Assembly (NCBI GenBank): GCA_002363155.1
Contig: DEWH01000019.1
Span: 62,001-126,000, forward strand
Source: Ruminococcaceae bacterium UBA3215
GTDB lineage: Bacteria; Bacillota; Clostridia; Oscillospirales; Ruminococcaceae
DNA: 64,000 nucleotides
Direction: 5' to 3'
Below are positions 1 through 8,023 of the stretch, piece after piece. The position numbers were made by a program, and so were the translations under genes. Every line of letters begins with the position of its first letter. The first letter of the stretch is position 1. Under the pieces are notes generated by a model, which did not search any database, had not been told where the DNA came from, and saw nothing but the letters and a program-made list of their open reading frames with translations.

Positions 1-325
1 GCAGTACATTCGCCGTGAGAACATCGACATCGTGCCTTTGTATTTTGCAGCAGTGCGCCCGGTGGTGGAGCGGGACGGAAACATCATAATGGTCGATGAC
101 GACAGGTTCCCGCTGAAAGAAGGCGAGGTACCGCAGATGAAGTCGGTGCGGTTCCGCACGCTCGGCTGTTATCCGCTCACCGGCGGTATAGAGAGCACTG
201 CGTCAACGCTTGACGAGATAATCGAAGAAACTCTTGCAAGCGTCGAATCCGAGCGCACCTCCCGCGTTATCGATAAGGAGGCTGCGGGAAGTATGGAGCG
301 CAGAAAGAGAGAGGGGTATTTCTGA
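1..325 (+). CDS. cysD: Sulfate adenylyltransferase small subunit (CysD), C-terminal part
   Basis: The window opens inside this gene; the reading frame runs in from base 2 and only about the last 107 residues are present. The protein pairs with CysN to make adenosine 5'-phosphosulfate from ATP and sulfate, the first step of cytoplasmic sulfate assimilation. The visible part holds the conserved C-terminal segment of CysD: VRFRTLGCYPLTGGIES followed by the T-x-x-E-I-I-E-E-T helix and the ERxSRxIDxE region that ends in a basic RRKREGYF tail. The stop codon TGA overlaps the ATG of cysN by one base, so the two are translationally coupled. Identity rests on the C-terminal motifs and on the neighbour. 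Confidence 0.93.
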   Translation, partial: QYIRRENIDIVPLYFAAVRPVVERDGNIIMVDDDRFPLKEGEVPQMKSVRFRTLGCYPLTGGIESTASTLDEIIEETLASVESERTSRVIDKEAAGSMERRKREGYF

Positions 326-2028
326 TGAGCAAAGGACTTTTAAAGTTCATTACCTGCGGGAGCGTTGACGACGGCAAATCCACGCTTATCGGGCATATCC
401 TCTACGATGCGAAGCTGATATATGCCGATCAGGAAAAGGCACTCGAACTTGACAGCAAGGTGGGAAGCACCGGCGGGCAGATAGACTATTCGCTGCTTCT
501 CGACGGACTTATGGCGGAGCGTGAGCAGGGCATCACGATAGATGTCGCATACCGCTACTTCACTACCGACGCGCGAAGCTTCATTGTTGCGGACACTCCC
601 GGCCACGAGGAATATACCCGGAATATGGCGGTGGGCGCATCTTTTGCCGAGCTTGCGATAATACTTGTTGACGCGTCGCAGGGCGTTCTTGTGCAGACCC
701 GCAGACATGCGAGGATATGCAGTCTCATGGGCATTTCGCACTACGTTTTCGCTGTCAACAAAATGGACCTGGTGAAGTATTCCGAGGAGCGTTTCGGCGA
801 GATCCTCGCGCAGATAAACGAACTTGCCGCGGAGCTTGAACTCGGCAGTGTCAAGATCATACCGCTGTCTGCGACAGCCGGCGACAACGTGACCAAACCT
901 TCCGCGAATATGCCTTGGTATTCCGGCGGAACGCTGCTGAACTACCTTGAAAATGTTGATGTCAGTGACAGCGATAGTACCGAAAAGTTCTATATGCCGG
1001 TCCAGCGCGTCTGCCGTCCCGACCGCACATTCCGCGGATTTCAGGGTCAGATCGAAGCAGGCACCGTCTCTGTCGGTGATACGGTGCGTACTCTTCCGAG
1101 CGGAGAGACCGCAACTGTAAAGGGCATTCTCATTACCGACAGGCAGGCTGATACCGCTTATGCCGGACAGCCCGTAACGATAACGCTTGACCGCGAAGTC
1201 GATGTTTCACGCGGCTGTGTGATCACGAAAGATGAGGATATCGCGGCTTACGGAACGCTTGACGTTTCACTGCTGTGGACCGACGACAGCAATCTGGAGA
1301 TCGGCGGCGACTGCCTTGTGAAGCTCGGAACGAAGCTGATACCGGCTGTTGTCACCGAAATAAAGTATGCCGTAGATGTGAACACTGGCGAGCATATTCC
1401 CGCAAAAACTCTCGGAAAGAACGGGATAGCACGATGCACGGTCAAGCTCTCGGAGCCGATAACCGCCGACAGATTCGCACTTCATAAAACCCTCGGTGAG
1501 CTTATCCTCATCGACCGCGTGACGAATATGACAGCAGCGTGCGGAGTTGTGGAAGATGTGCTCGACAAGGCTGTTTCCGGTCAGGAAAAAGCCGCGTTCA
1601 CAGACGGAGTTCTTACGGCACGCGGTGATCTTTTCGAGGAATTTTATTATGACGTAAACAGCTACAATGTCTTTCACGCACAGACCATAAACAGCACATT
1701 CAGTGTCGGGGACGAGATACCTGTGCGCGGAAAAAGCTTCGCGTACCCCGATGATTTTGATATCATCGTAATGCGGGACAGGGTAGCTGTGCTGATACGC
1801 AATAGAAAAGTCGAGCGGCTCGTAAGTTTCGATGATTACTATTACGACTGCACCGCTCCGATAGTAAACGGGCGCGGTTTTGCGGTGCTTGCCGGAAACG
1901 GTGAGGACGTAAAGCGTTTCATCGCGGAATACGAAAGATCCGACGAAAACACGCTCCCTGAGCTGTTCGGAAAGTGGCTTGATTTCGACACTTACCGGAA
2001 AATATACATTTCGGGTGCATATATCTGA
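325..2028 (+). CDS. cysN: Sulfate adenylyltransferase large subunit (CysN), GTPase
   Basis: GTP-driven subunit of ATP sulfurylase, 567 residues, coupled to cysD by a one-base overlap. Its EF-Tu-like GTPase domain is complete: P-loop GSVDDGKST at about residues 12-20, DTPGHEEYT at about 91-99, NKMD near 146. Beta-barrel domains follow (about 215-420). Most CysN proteins are about 475 residues; here roughly 130 extra residues follow the barrels. That tail has no P-loop, so this is not the common CysNC fusion with APS kinase, and I do not recognise it. No APS kinase or APS reductase gene is visible in the window. A two-way terminator follows about 90 bases downstream. Confidence 0.93.
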   Translation: MSKGLLKFITCGSVDDGKSTLIGHILYDAKLIYADQEKALELDSKVGSTGGQIDYSLLLDGLMAEREQGITIDVAYRYFTTDARSFIVADTPGHEEYTRNMAVGASFAELAIILVDASQGVLVQTRRHARICSLMGISHYVFAVNKMDLVKYSEERFGEILAQINELAAELELGSVKIIPLSATAGDNVTKPSANMPWYSGGTLLNYLENVDVSDSDSTEKFYMPVQRVCRPDRTFRGFQGQIEAGTVSVGDTVRTLPSGETATVKGILITDRQADTAYAGQPVTITLDREVDVSRGCVITKDEDIAAYGTLDVSLLWTDDSNLEIGGDCLVKLGTKLIPAVVTEIKYAVDVNTGEHIPAKTLGKNGIARCTVKLSEPITADRFALHKTLGELILIDRVTNMTAACGVVEDVLDKAVSGQEKAAFTDGVLTARGDLFEEFYYDVNSYNVFHAQTINSTFSVGDEIPVRGKSFAYPDDFDIIVMRDRVAVLIRNRKVERLVSFDDYYYDCTAPIVNGRGFAVLAGNGEDVKRFIAEYERSDENTLPELFGKWLDFDTYRKIYISGAYI

Positions 2029-2118
2029 ATTTATAGGATATCCGGTATGTAATACCGGTTGTTCCCGCTATACACCCTCCTATCGGAAGAGAAAAGGTTT
2101 GCAGATAAAAGAATAAGG

Positions 2119-2151
2119 CAGGAGCGCCGCCCGGAAAGAGCGACGCTCCTG
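2119..2151. terminator. Bidirectional terminator between cysN and amt
   Basis: Inverted repeat CAGGAGCG (2119-2126) and CGCTCCTG (2144-2151), with TCTTTT after it on the plus strand and a weaker pyrimidine run on the minus strand. It sits between two convergent genes and probably ends both transcripts. Confidence 0.7.
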
Positions 2152-2187
2152 TCTTTTCAGCCAACTATATAAAAGAAGTGTTGTCTT

Positions 2188-3942
2188 TTAAGCATTGTCC
2201 TGCAATGCGTCGTATCCCGACTCGCCGGTGCGTATCTTCATAACGTCCTCAACGTCGTAAACGAAGATCTTTCCGTCGCCGACATTGCCTGTGTAGAGCG
2301 CGTTCTTAGCGGCACTTACAACATCGTCAACCGGCACTTTGCACACAACGACTTCCACCTTTACTTTCGGGAGCAGCTGCGGTGTCACGGGAACTCCGCG
2401 GTAGTATTCGGTCTTGCCCTTCATCATTCCGCAGCCCATAGTGTTTGTTACGGTCATACCGGTGATACCGATAGCGTAGAGCGCGGATTTGAGCTGGTCG
2501 AACTTCTCCATAGATGTGATGATATCCACCTTTGTCATCTTCACGTCGGACGCTGTATTCTCAGCCTTACGGTGAGCAACGGGAACAGCCTTTTCTTCCG
2601 ATACCACAGGGATAACGTTTGCGACTTCCTTTTCCTTGCCGGAAGCGGTAGTTTCGATGTGCATTGACGGAATGAAGTCCGCATAAGAGGACTGCAAGCC
2701 GTGTTCGGTAGCGTCAAGTCCCACAACTTCTTCGTGGCGGTTGACGCGCAGACCGATAGTTTTCTTGATTATGAGGAATGTTACGGTGATGCAGGCTGCC
2801 GTCCATGCCGCGACCGTCACAAATCCGATAGCCTGTAAACCTAACAGCTTAAATCCACCGCCGTAGAACAGACCCGCGAGTGTATCGCCGTTTGCGTTTG
2901 CGAGAGCGTAGCCGGGCACTGCGGGGTTTGCGAGCAAGCCGACCGCGAGAGTACCCCATACACCGTTGCAGAAGTGGACGGCAACAGCGCCCACAGGGTC
3001 GTCAATTTTGAGTACATTATCGAGGAACCACACGCCGAAGATAACGAGAAGTCCCGATACAACACCGATTATAGCGGAACCGAGCGCATCTACCACATCA
3101 CAGCCTGCCGTAACTCCCACAAGTCCCGCAAGCGACGCGTTCAGGCACATGGACACATCGGGCTTGCCGTATCTGAGCCATGTGAAGATCATGCAGACTA
3201 CCGTTGCGACAGCGGGAGCGATAGTTGTTGTCACGAATATCGAGCCGAGCTGACCGCCGGAAGTTGCAGCCGCGCCGTTGAAGCCGTACCAGCCGAACCA
3301 GAGAATGAAGCAGCCAAGCGCGCCGAGGGTGAGAGAGTGCCCGGGGATAGCTTTAGGCTTCTTGTCCTTGTCGAACTTGCCGATTCGGGGTCCTACCATA
3401 GCCGCCCCGATTATCGCACAGACTCCGCCTACCATGTGAATTGCACAAGAACCCGCAAAGTCGTGGAATCCGAGCTGAACCAGCCAGCCACCGCCCCATA
3501 CCCAGTGCGCTTCTATCGGGTAGATCACAAGGCTGATAACGCCCGAATAAATGCAGTACGACAGGAACTTCGTGCGCTCTGCCATTGCGCCGGAAACGAT
3601 AGTTGCCGCAGTCGCGCAGAACACGAGATTGAACACGAAGGGCGACCAGTCAAAATGCGCGTAGTCGGTGAATACGCCGAGTGTGGGCATTCCGCAGAAC
3701 CCGCCGAGAACGTCCTCACCCATCATCAGACCGAAGCCGAGAAGTGCGAACACGACTGTGCCGATGCAGAAGTCCATGAGGTTCTTCATTATGATGTTGC
3801 CCGCGTTTTTCGCACGGGTAAAGCCGGTCTCGACCATTGCGAAGCCCGCCTGCATGAAGAACACAAGCGCGGCTCCGATGAGGTACCAGATGCCGAAAAT
3901 TTCGTTGTCAACCGTTTGAAGCATTTCGTTTACTTCAACCAT
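2188..3942 (-). CDS. Ammonium transporter fused to a PII signalling protein (Amt-GlnK)
   Basis: One 584-residue protein in two parts. Residues about 15-425 are a full Amt/Rh-type ammonium channel with eleven hydrophobic segments and the family signatures (FNLVFCATAATIVSGAMAERTKF; DFAGSCAIHMVGG). After a polar linker of about 45 residues, about 470-584 form a PII domain: start KVDIITSMEKFDQLKSAL, T-loop KGKTEYYRG with the usual uridylylated tyrosine, and B-loop TGNVGDGKIFV for ATP/2-oxoglutarate binding. Separate GlnK normally plugs AmtB when nitrogen is plentiful; fusion makes the regulator permanently local. Such fusions are known in some anaerobes. SD AAAGGAAG precedes the ATG. The gene follows purF on the same strand, and its leader carries a hairpin resembling that of glnN. 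Confidence 0.96.
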   Translation of the reverse strand: MVEVNEMLQTVDNEIFGIWYLIGAALVFFMQAGFAMVETGFTRAKNAGNIIMKNLMDFCIGTVVFALLGFGLMMGEDVLGGFCGMPTLGVFTDYAHFDWSPFVFNLVFCATAATIVSGAMAERTKFLSYCIYSGVISLVIYPIEAHWVWGGGWLVQLGFHDFAGSCAIHMVGGVCAIIGAAMVGPRIGKFDKDKKPKAIPGHSLTLGALGCFILWFGWYGFNGAAATSGGQLGSIFVTTTIAPAVATVVCMIFTWLRYGKPDVSMCLNASLAGLVGVTAGCDVVDALGSAIIGVVSGLLVIFGVWFLDNVLKIDDPVGAVAVHFCNGVWGTLAVGLLANPAVPGYALANANGDTLAGLFYGGGFKLLGLQAIGFVTVAAWTAACITVTFLIIKKTIGLRVNRHEEVVGLDATEHGLQSSYADFIPSMHIETTASGKEKEVANVIPVVSEEKAVPVAHRKAENTASDVKMTKVDIITSMEKFDQLKSALYAIGITGMTVTNTMGCGMMKGKTEYYRGVPVTPQLLPKVKVEVVVCKVPVDDVVSAAKNALYTGNVGDGKIFVYDVEDVMKIRTGESGYDALQDNA

Positions 3943-3963
3943 AAGTCATCTTCCTTTCTTTAT

Positions 3964-4007
3964 GCAAATGGGGCAGGACAGAGTTATCCTCCATCAAGCC
4001 CCATTGC
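3964..4007 (-). promoter_or_regulatory. Leader hairpin of amt, similar to the glnN leader hairpin
   Basis: Read on the minus strand, GCAATGGGGC pairs with GCCCCATTTGC (one bulge). At the tip an inner helix AGGA/TCCT holds the loop TAACTCTG. The hairpin ends about 20 bases before the start codon, just before the SD. The glnN leader has the same architecture and nearly the same tip (AGGGA-TAACTG-TCCCT). The lower stems differ in sequence but both pair, so the tip is the conserved part. Confidence 0.6.
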
Positions 4008-4060
4008 TTGTTTTTAGTTTCTACACATTTATTTCAGTTTGTTTGCTGTTCTTTGGCGCT

Positions 4061-4125
4061 TCGTCACGATTCAGATCGTCGCGGAGCGACACCACAATTA
4101 TCAATTGTCAATTGTCAATTATCAA
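4061..4125 (-). repeat. Heptamer-hairpin element, copy A (directly after purF stop)
   Basis: On the minus strand, four 7-mers (TTGATAA, TTGACAA, TTGACAA, TTGATAA) then TTGTGG, a hairpin GTCGC-TCC-GCGAC, and the tail TCTGAATCGTGACGA. The first heptamer directly follows the TAA stop of purF with no gap. Four further copies lie at 10645, 12452, 36137 and 56588. Confidence 0.85.
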
Positions 4126-5535
4126 TTATTTATGTATTTTTTGCTCGAATTTGTTCTTTTCGCCGCAGCCGCTCACATCTGCCGGGTAGTCTCCGGTGAA
4201 GCAGCCGTCGCATATATCACAGCTCGTCAGCGCTTTCGCGTCCTCTACGCTGAGATATGCGAGACTGTCCGCGCCGATTGCTTCTGCGATCTCCGAAACG
4301 TCTGTGAATCTGCACGCTATCAGGTTTTCCTGCGAGTCAATGTCGGTTCCGAAGTAACACGGGAACCGGAACGGCGGCGAGGAGATGCGCACATGGACTT
4401 CCTTTGCACCCGCGCTTCTGAGCAGTCCCACTATCCGGGCGCTCGTCGTTCCGCGCACTATCGAATCATCTACCATTACCACGCGCTTTCCGGCAACCGC
4501 ACTCGCGACCGCGTTCAGCTTTATCCGTACCGCGTCGCGGCGTTCGGACTGTTTCGGCTGTATGAAACTGCGACCGATGTAGCGGTTCTTGACGAAGCCG
4601 GTGGCGTAGGGTATGCCGCTTTCGGCTGAGTAACCGAGTGCCGCGTCAATGCCGGAATCCGGGACTCCTATCACGATATCCGCATCTGCCGGAGCTGATC
4701 TTGCAAGCGCCCTGCCCGCGTTCATTCTCCATTCGTGAACCGGCATTCCTTCGATCACCGAGTCGGGGCGCGCAAAGTAGATGCACTCAAACACGCAGAG
4801 ACTTTGCTTATTGCCACAGTGGGTTTCGATGCTGCGCAGACCGTCCGCGCCGATGACTACTATTTCTCCCGGCTTAACGTCCCGGAGCACCGTTCCGCCC
4901 ACGCTCTCTATGGCGCAGGATTCCGAGGCTGCAATATACCCGCCGTTCGTTTTGCCGAGAACAAGCGGTCTGAACCCGTTCGGGTCGCGGAATGCGATAA
5001 GCTTTGTTGCGGTCATGAGCACACATGAATACGCGCCTTTGATGTCGTTCATTGCAAGCTCCACAGCTTCTTCCGTTGAGCCGCATTTCAGTCTTGCCGC
5101 GACTATGGAATAGGCTATCGCTTCGGTGTCGGAAGTTCCGTGGAATATCGCGCCGTTCAGCTCGAATTTCCGCCGCAGCTGCTCCGCGTTGGTGAGGTTG
5201 CCGTTGTGTGCAAGGGACATATTACCCTTGATGTGGCGGACAACGAGGGGCTGGAAGTTTTCGGGAGTGCCGCCGCCCGTGGTCGAGTAGCGGACGTGCC
5301 CGACGGCAATATTTCCCGCGCCTAACACCTGCAAGTCGGTTTCGCCGAAGACTTCATGCACAAGCCCCGCGCCTTTGCGGTGCCGCATTATGCCGTCGTC
5401 GCAGACCGATATGCCACAGCTTTCCTGACCTCTGTGCTGGAGCGCATACAAACCGAGATAGACCTCGTGCGCCGCGTCGATCGGAGTGTCGGAGTAAATG
5501 CCGAACACCCCGCATTCTTCGTTTATCTTCCTCAT
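4126..5535 (-). CDS. purF: Amidophosphoribosyltransferase (canonical PurF)
   Basis: Catalyses the first committed step of purine synthesis: PRPP plus glutamine to phosphoribosylamine. 469 residues. The N terminus MRKINEEC-GVFGIY puts the nucleophile Cys at residue 8, so a seven-residue propeptide must be cleaved as in Bacillus-type PurF. The PRPP site is VVMVDDSIVRGTTSARIV near residue 350, and the C-terminal CDICDGCFTG looks like iron-sulfur ligands. The ATG overlaps the stop of glnN (ATGA), so purF is translated with glutamine synthetase. A second, Cys-less PurF-like gene lies in the purine operon at 50.9 kb, which makes this copy the likely working enzyme. Confidence 0.95.
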   Translation of the reverse strand: MRKINEECGVFGIYSDTPIDAAHEVYLGLYALQHRGQESCGISVCDDGIMRHRKGAGLVHEVFGETDLQVLGAGNIAVGHVRYSTTGGGTPENFQPLVVRHIKGNMSLAHNGNLTNAEQLRRKFELNGAIFHGTSDTEAIAYSIVAARLKCGSTEEAVELAMNDIKGAYSCVLMTATKLIAFRDPNGFRPLVLGKTNGGYIAASESCAIESVGGTVLRDVKPGEIVVIGADGLRSIETHCGNKQSLCVFECIYFARPDSVIEGMPVHEWRMNAGRALARSAPADADIVIGVPDSGIDAALGYSAESGIPYATGFVKNRYIGRSFIQPKQSERRDAVRIKLNAVASAVAGKRVVMVDDSIVRGTTSARIVGLLRSAGAKEVHVRISSPPFRFPCYFGTDIDSQENLIACRFTDVSEIAEAIGADSLAYLSVEDAKALTSCDICDGCFTGDYPADVSGCGEKNKFEQKIHK

Positions 5536-7595
5536 CTTACGTTAAACAGCAGCTCGCCGTAGGTTGGTATCGCCCAGTATTCCGCAGCTGTCAGCGTTTC
5601 AGCCTTATCGACATATCCGCGCAGTTTGTTCATTGCCGGGATAACTTCGTCCTTGCAGACGAACGCGCTCTTGATAACATTGTTTTCGGTGGCTGCTTTT
5701 TCAAGTGTCGTTTCGAGGTCTTTCAGCGCGTGGAACGCCTTGCCGAGCAGGTCGGAGAGCTGTGAAGCGGTCTCCGTTTCATACGCGGAAACGTTGGTGC
5801 TGTTCAGGTACTTTATGTACTTGCTTATGCAGGGCAGCAGGTCGTGATACGCCATATCCACCATTGTCCGTGCTTCTATCTTGATGAGCTTTTCGTAAGT
5901 CTCGAAAAGTATCTCGTTGCGGGACTTCATCTCTGCTTCCGAGAAGACTTTGTGAGTTGTGAACAGCGTCACATTCTTCTCGTCGAGCCAGTGTGACAGC
6001 GCATCGGGAGTGGTCTTGAGGTTGGACAGTCCGCGCTTTTCCGCTTCCGCAATCCAGGCGTCGTCGTAGCCGTTGCCGTTGAAGATTATGCGTTTATGTT
6101 CCTTTATGGTGCGCTGAATGAGGTCGTGCAGTGCGGCGGTGAAGTCCTGCTTGTTTTCGAGTTCATCGGCGAACTGTTTCAGCTCCTCGGCAACTACCGT
6201 GTTCAGCACGACATTCGAGCCGGAAACAGATGCAGCCGAACCGAGCATACGGAACTCAAACTTGTTTCCGGTGAACGCAAACGGGGAAGTGCGGTTGCGG
6301 TCGGTGGTGTCTTTCGGGAACTTCGGGAGAACGTGAACGCCGACTTTCATCAGTTCTTTCTCCTTGCCGCCGTAGGGTTCGTCTTTCTCTATTGCTTCGA
6401 GTATCTCCGTCAGTTCTTCACCGAGGAATACCGAGATAACTGCAGGCGGGGCTTCATTAGCACCTAAGCGGTGATCGTTGCCGGCGCTTGCAACAGAAAT
6501 CCTCAGCAAGTCCTGATAGTCGTCAACTGCCTTGATGACCGCACAAAGGAACAGCAGGAACTGCGCGTTCTCATGGGGCGTGTCGCCGGGTTCGAGCAGG
6601 TTCACGCCGGTGTTGGTGCTTATCGACCAGTTGTTGTGCTTGCCGGAACCGTTCACGCCGTCAAACGGCTTTTCGTGCAGGAGGCATACAAGCCCGTGCT
6701 TCTTTGCGACTTTCTGCATTATCTCCATTGTGAGCTGGTTGTGGTCGGCGGCGATGTTGGTTGTTGCAAATATCGGCGCAAGCTCATGCTGTGCGGGTGC
6801 AACTTCGTTGTGCTCGGTCTTTGCGAGAATGCCGAGCTTCCAGAGTTCCTCGTTGAGTTCTTTCATAAATGCCTGCACGCGGGGCTTTATCACGCCGAAG
6901 TAGTGATCTTCAAGTTCCTGACCTTTCGGCGGCATTGCGCCGAACAGCGTCCGCCCGGTATATATAAGGTCTTTGCGCCTGTCGTAGTCGTCTTTATCCA
7001 CAAGGAAGTATTCCTGTTCGGGTCCCACCGTGGTCTTGACCGATGTGACATTCTCGTTGCCGAACAGCTTCAGAATGCGCATCGCCTGTCTGTTGACAGC
7101 TTCCATTGAGCGCAGCAGCGGAGTTTTCTTGTCAAGCGCCTCGCCGCCGTAGGAGCAGAAAGCCGTTGGTATGCAGAGCACCCCGTCCTTGATGAACGCG
7201 TAGGAAGTGGGATCCCATGCGGTGTAGCCGCGAGCCTCGAATGTTGCGCGCAAGCCGCCGGATGGGAAAGAGGACGCGTCGGGTTCGCCCTGGATCAGCT
7301 CCTTGCCGGAGAACTCCATTATCACGCTGCCGCCCGCGGAGGGGGAGATGAAGCTGTCGTGCTTTTCGGCGGTGATGCCGGTCATGGGCTGGAACCAGTG
7401 GGTGTAGTGGGTCGCGCCCTTTTCTATCGCCCACTCCTTCATTGCGTTCGCAACTACCGCCGCGGCTGCCGGGTCAAGGCGCTTGCCGTTGTCCATTGTG
7501 TTCTTGACAGCCTTGAAAGTTTCCTTCGGGAGCCTTGCTTTCATCACGTTTTCGTTGAACACGTTTTCTCCGAAATAGTCTGCAACATTTTTCAT
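5532..7595 (-). CDS. glnN: Glutamine synthetase type III (GlnN)
   Basis: ATP-dependent synthesis of glutamine from glutamate and ammonium in the cytoplasm. At 687 residues it has the length of the GS-III family (about 700), well above the 440-470 of GS-I. Family signatures seen in order: THWFQPMTG near residue 65, GEPDASSFPSGGLR near 102, TVGPEQEYFLVD near 190, HNEVAPAQHELAP near 270, and FDGVNGSGKHNNWS near 320 in the catalytic core. The start has SD AAGGAAG and lies about 80 bases from a consensus sigma-A promoter. Its leader holds a strong hairpin shared with amt. It overlaps purF by four bases and heads a glnN-purF transcript that may continue into amt. Confidence 0.97.
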   Translation of the reverse strand: MKNVADYFGENVFNENVMKARLPKETFKAVKNTMDNGKRLDPAAAAVVANAMKEWAIEKGATHYTHWFQPMTGITAEKHDSFISPSAGGSVIMEFSGKELIQGEPDASSFPSGGLRATFEARGYTAWDPTSYAFIKDGVLCIPTAFCSYGGEALDKKTPLLRSMEAVNRQAMRILKLFGNENVTSVKTTVGPEQEYFLVDKDDYDRRKDLIYTGRTLFGAMPPKGQELEDHYFGVIKPRVQAFMKELNEELWKLGILAKTEHNEVAPAQHELAPIFATTNIAADHNQLTMEIMQKVAKKHGLVCLLHEKPFDGVNGSGKHNNWSISTNTGVNLLEPGDTPHENAQFLLFLCAVIKAVDDYQDLLRISVASAGNDHRLGANEAPPAVISVFLGEELTEILEAIEKDEPYGGKEKELMKVGVHVLPKFPKDTTDRNRTSPFAFTGNKFEFRMLGSAASVSGSNVVLNTVVAEELKQFADELENKQDFTAALHDLIQRTIKEHKRIIFNGNGYDDAWIAEAEKRGLSNLKTTPDALSHWLDEKNVTLFTTHKVFSEAEMKSRNEILFETYEKLIKIEARTMVDMAYHDLLPCISKYIKYLNSTNVSAYETETASQLSDLLGKAFHALKDLETTLEKAATENNVIKSAFVCKDEVIPAMNKLRGYVDKAETLTAAEYWAIPTYGELLFNVR

Positions 7596-7621
7596 AAGTA
7601 TCTTCCTTTCTATTAATATAA

Positions 7622-7666
7622 CAAAGGCGCCGGCGAGGGACAGTTATCCCTGCACCGGCGCCTTTG
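7622..7666 (-). promoter_or_regulatory. Leader hairpin of glnN, similar to the amt leader hairpin
   Basis: On the minus strand CAAAGGCGCCGG pairs with CCGGCGCCTTTG; the tip is AGGGA-TAACTG-TCCCT. It begins about ten bases after the predicted transcription start and ends about 26 bases before the glnN SD. There is no T-run, so it is not an ordinary terminator; it suits an RNA-binding regulator or mRNA stabiliser. Confidence 0.6.
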
Positions 7667-7682
7667 CCGTTCCACAATTCGT

Positions 7683-7711
7683 ATTATAGCACAGTCGTTT
7701 TGATTTGTCAA
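7683..7711 (-). promoter_or_regulatory. Sigma-A promoter of glnN
   Basis: On the minus strand TTGACA, 17 bases, TATAAT: a perfect consensus. Transcription should start near 7676, just ahead of the leader hairpin. Confidence 0.85.
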
Positions 7712-7954
7712 TAGTTTTTGCAATAAAATTTTTATAACCTTGCAAAATCTTATCTTGCTTATTCCTTTATAATATATGCTGAATATGCGTAAGCCCGTAT
7801 ATTAAAAGCGCGCATGGCTTTTTATTGCTTGCGCTTGCAGGAACGCTAATGAATTAATTTTGTGATAATTATGCAAAAATCAGACACGTGTTTGTTGAAA
7901 ATGTAGGTTTTTAACAAAATATGCAAGTTTTAAATATTTTTCTTGCAAATTTGA
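7712..7954. other. AT-rich divergent intergenic region
   Basis: Non-coding stretch between the back-to-back glnN and glutamate synthase promoters. It is AT-rich with repeated TGCAAR motifs (TTGCAATAA, TTGCAAAAT, ATGCAAAAA, ATGCAAGTT, TTGCAAATT). I see no gene; the repeated motif could be a binding site but this is not established. Confidence 0.4.
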
Positions 7955-7983
7955 TTGACATTCGCGGAAGAACGTGATAATAT
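7955..7983 (+). promoter_or_regulatory. Sigma-A promoter of the glutamate synthase operon
   Basis: TTGACA, 17 bases, TAATAT. The predicted start is about 35 bases before the first ATG, leaving a short leader with SD GGGAGG. Confidence 0.8.
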
Positions 7984-8023
7984 GAATCCATTGAAATAAT
8001 ACAGTTCCGGGAGGTTTCAGAAC

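Noticed and set aside
325..2028. CysNC fusion (ATP sulfurylase plus APS kinase)
   Set aside because: The C-terminal extension has no P-loop or other APS kinase motif.
2974..4017. Long plus-strand open frame opposite the Amt-PII gene
   Set aside because: It is a mirror of a strongly supported gene in another frame, with low-complexity charged sequence, no SD and no family features.
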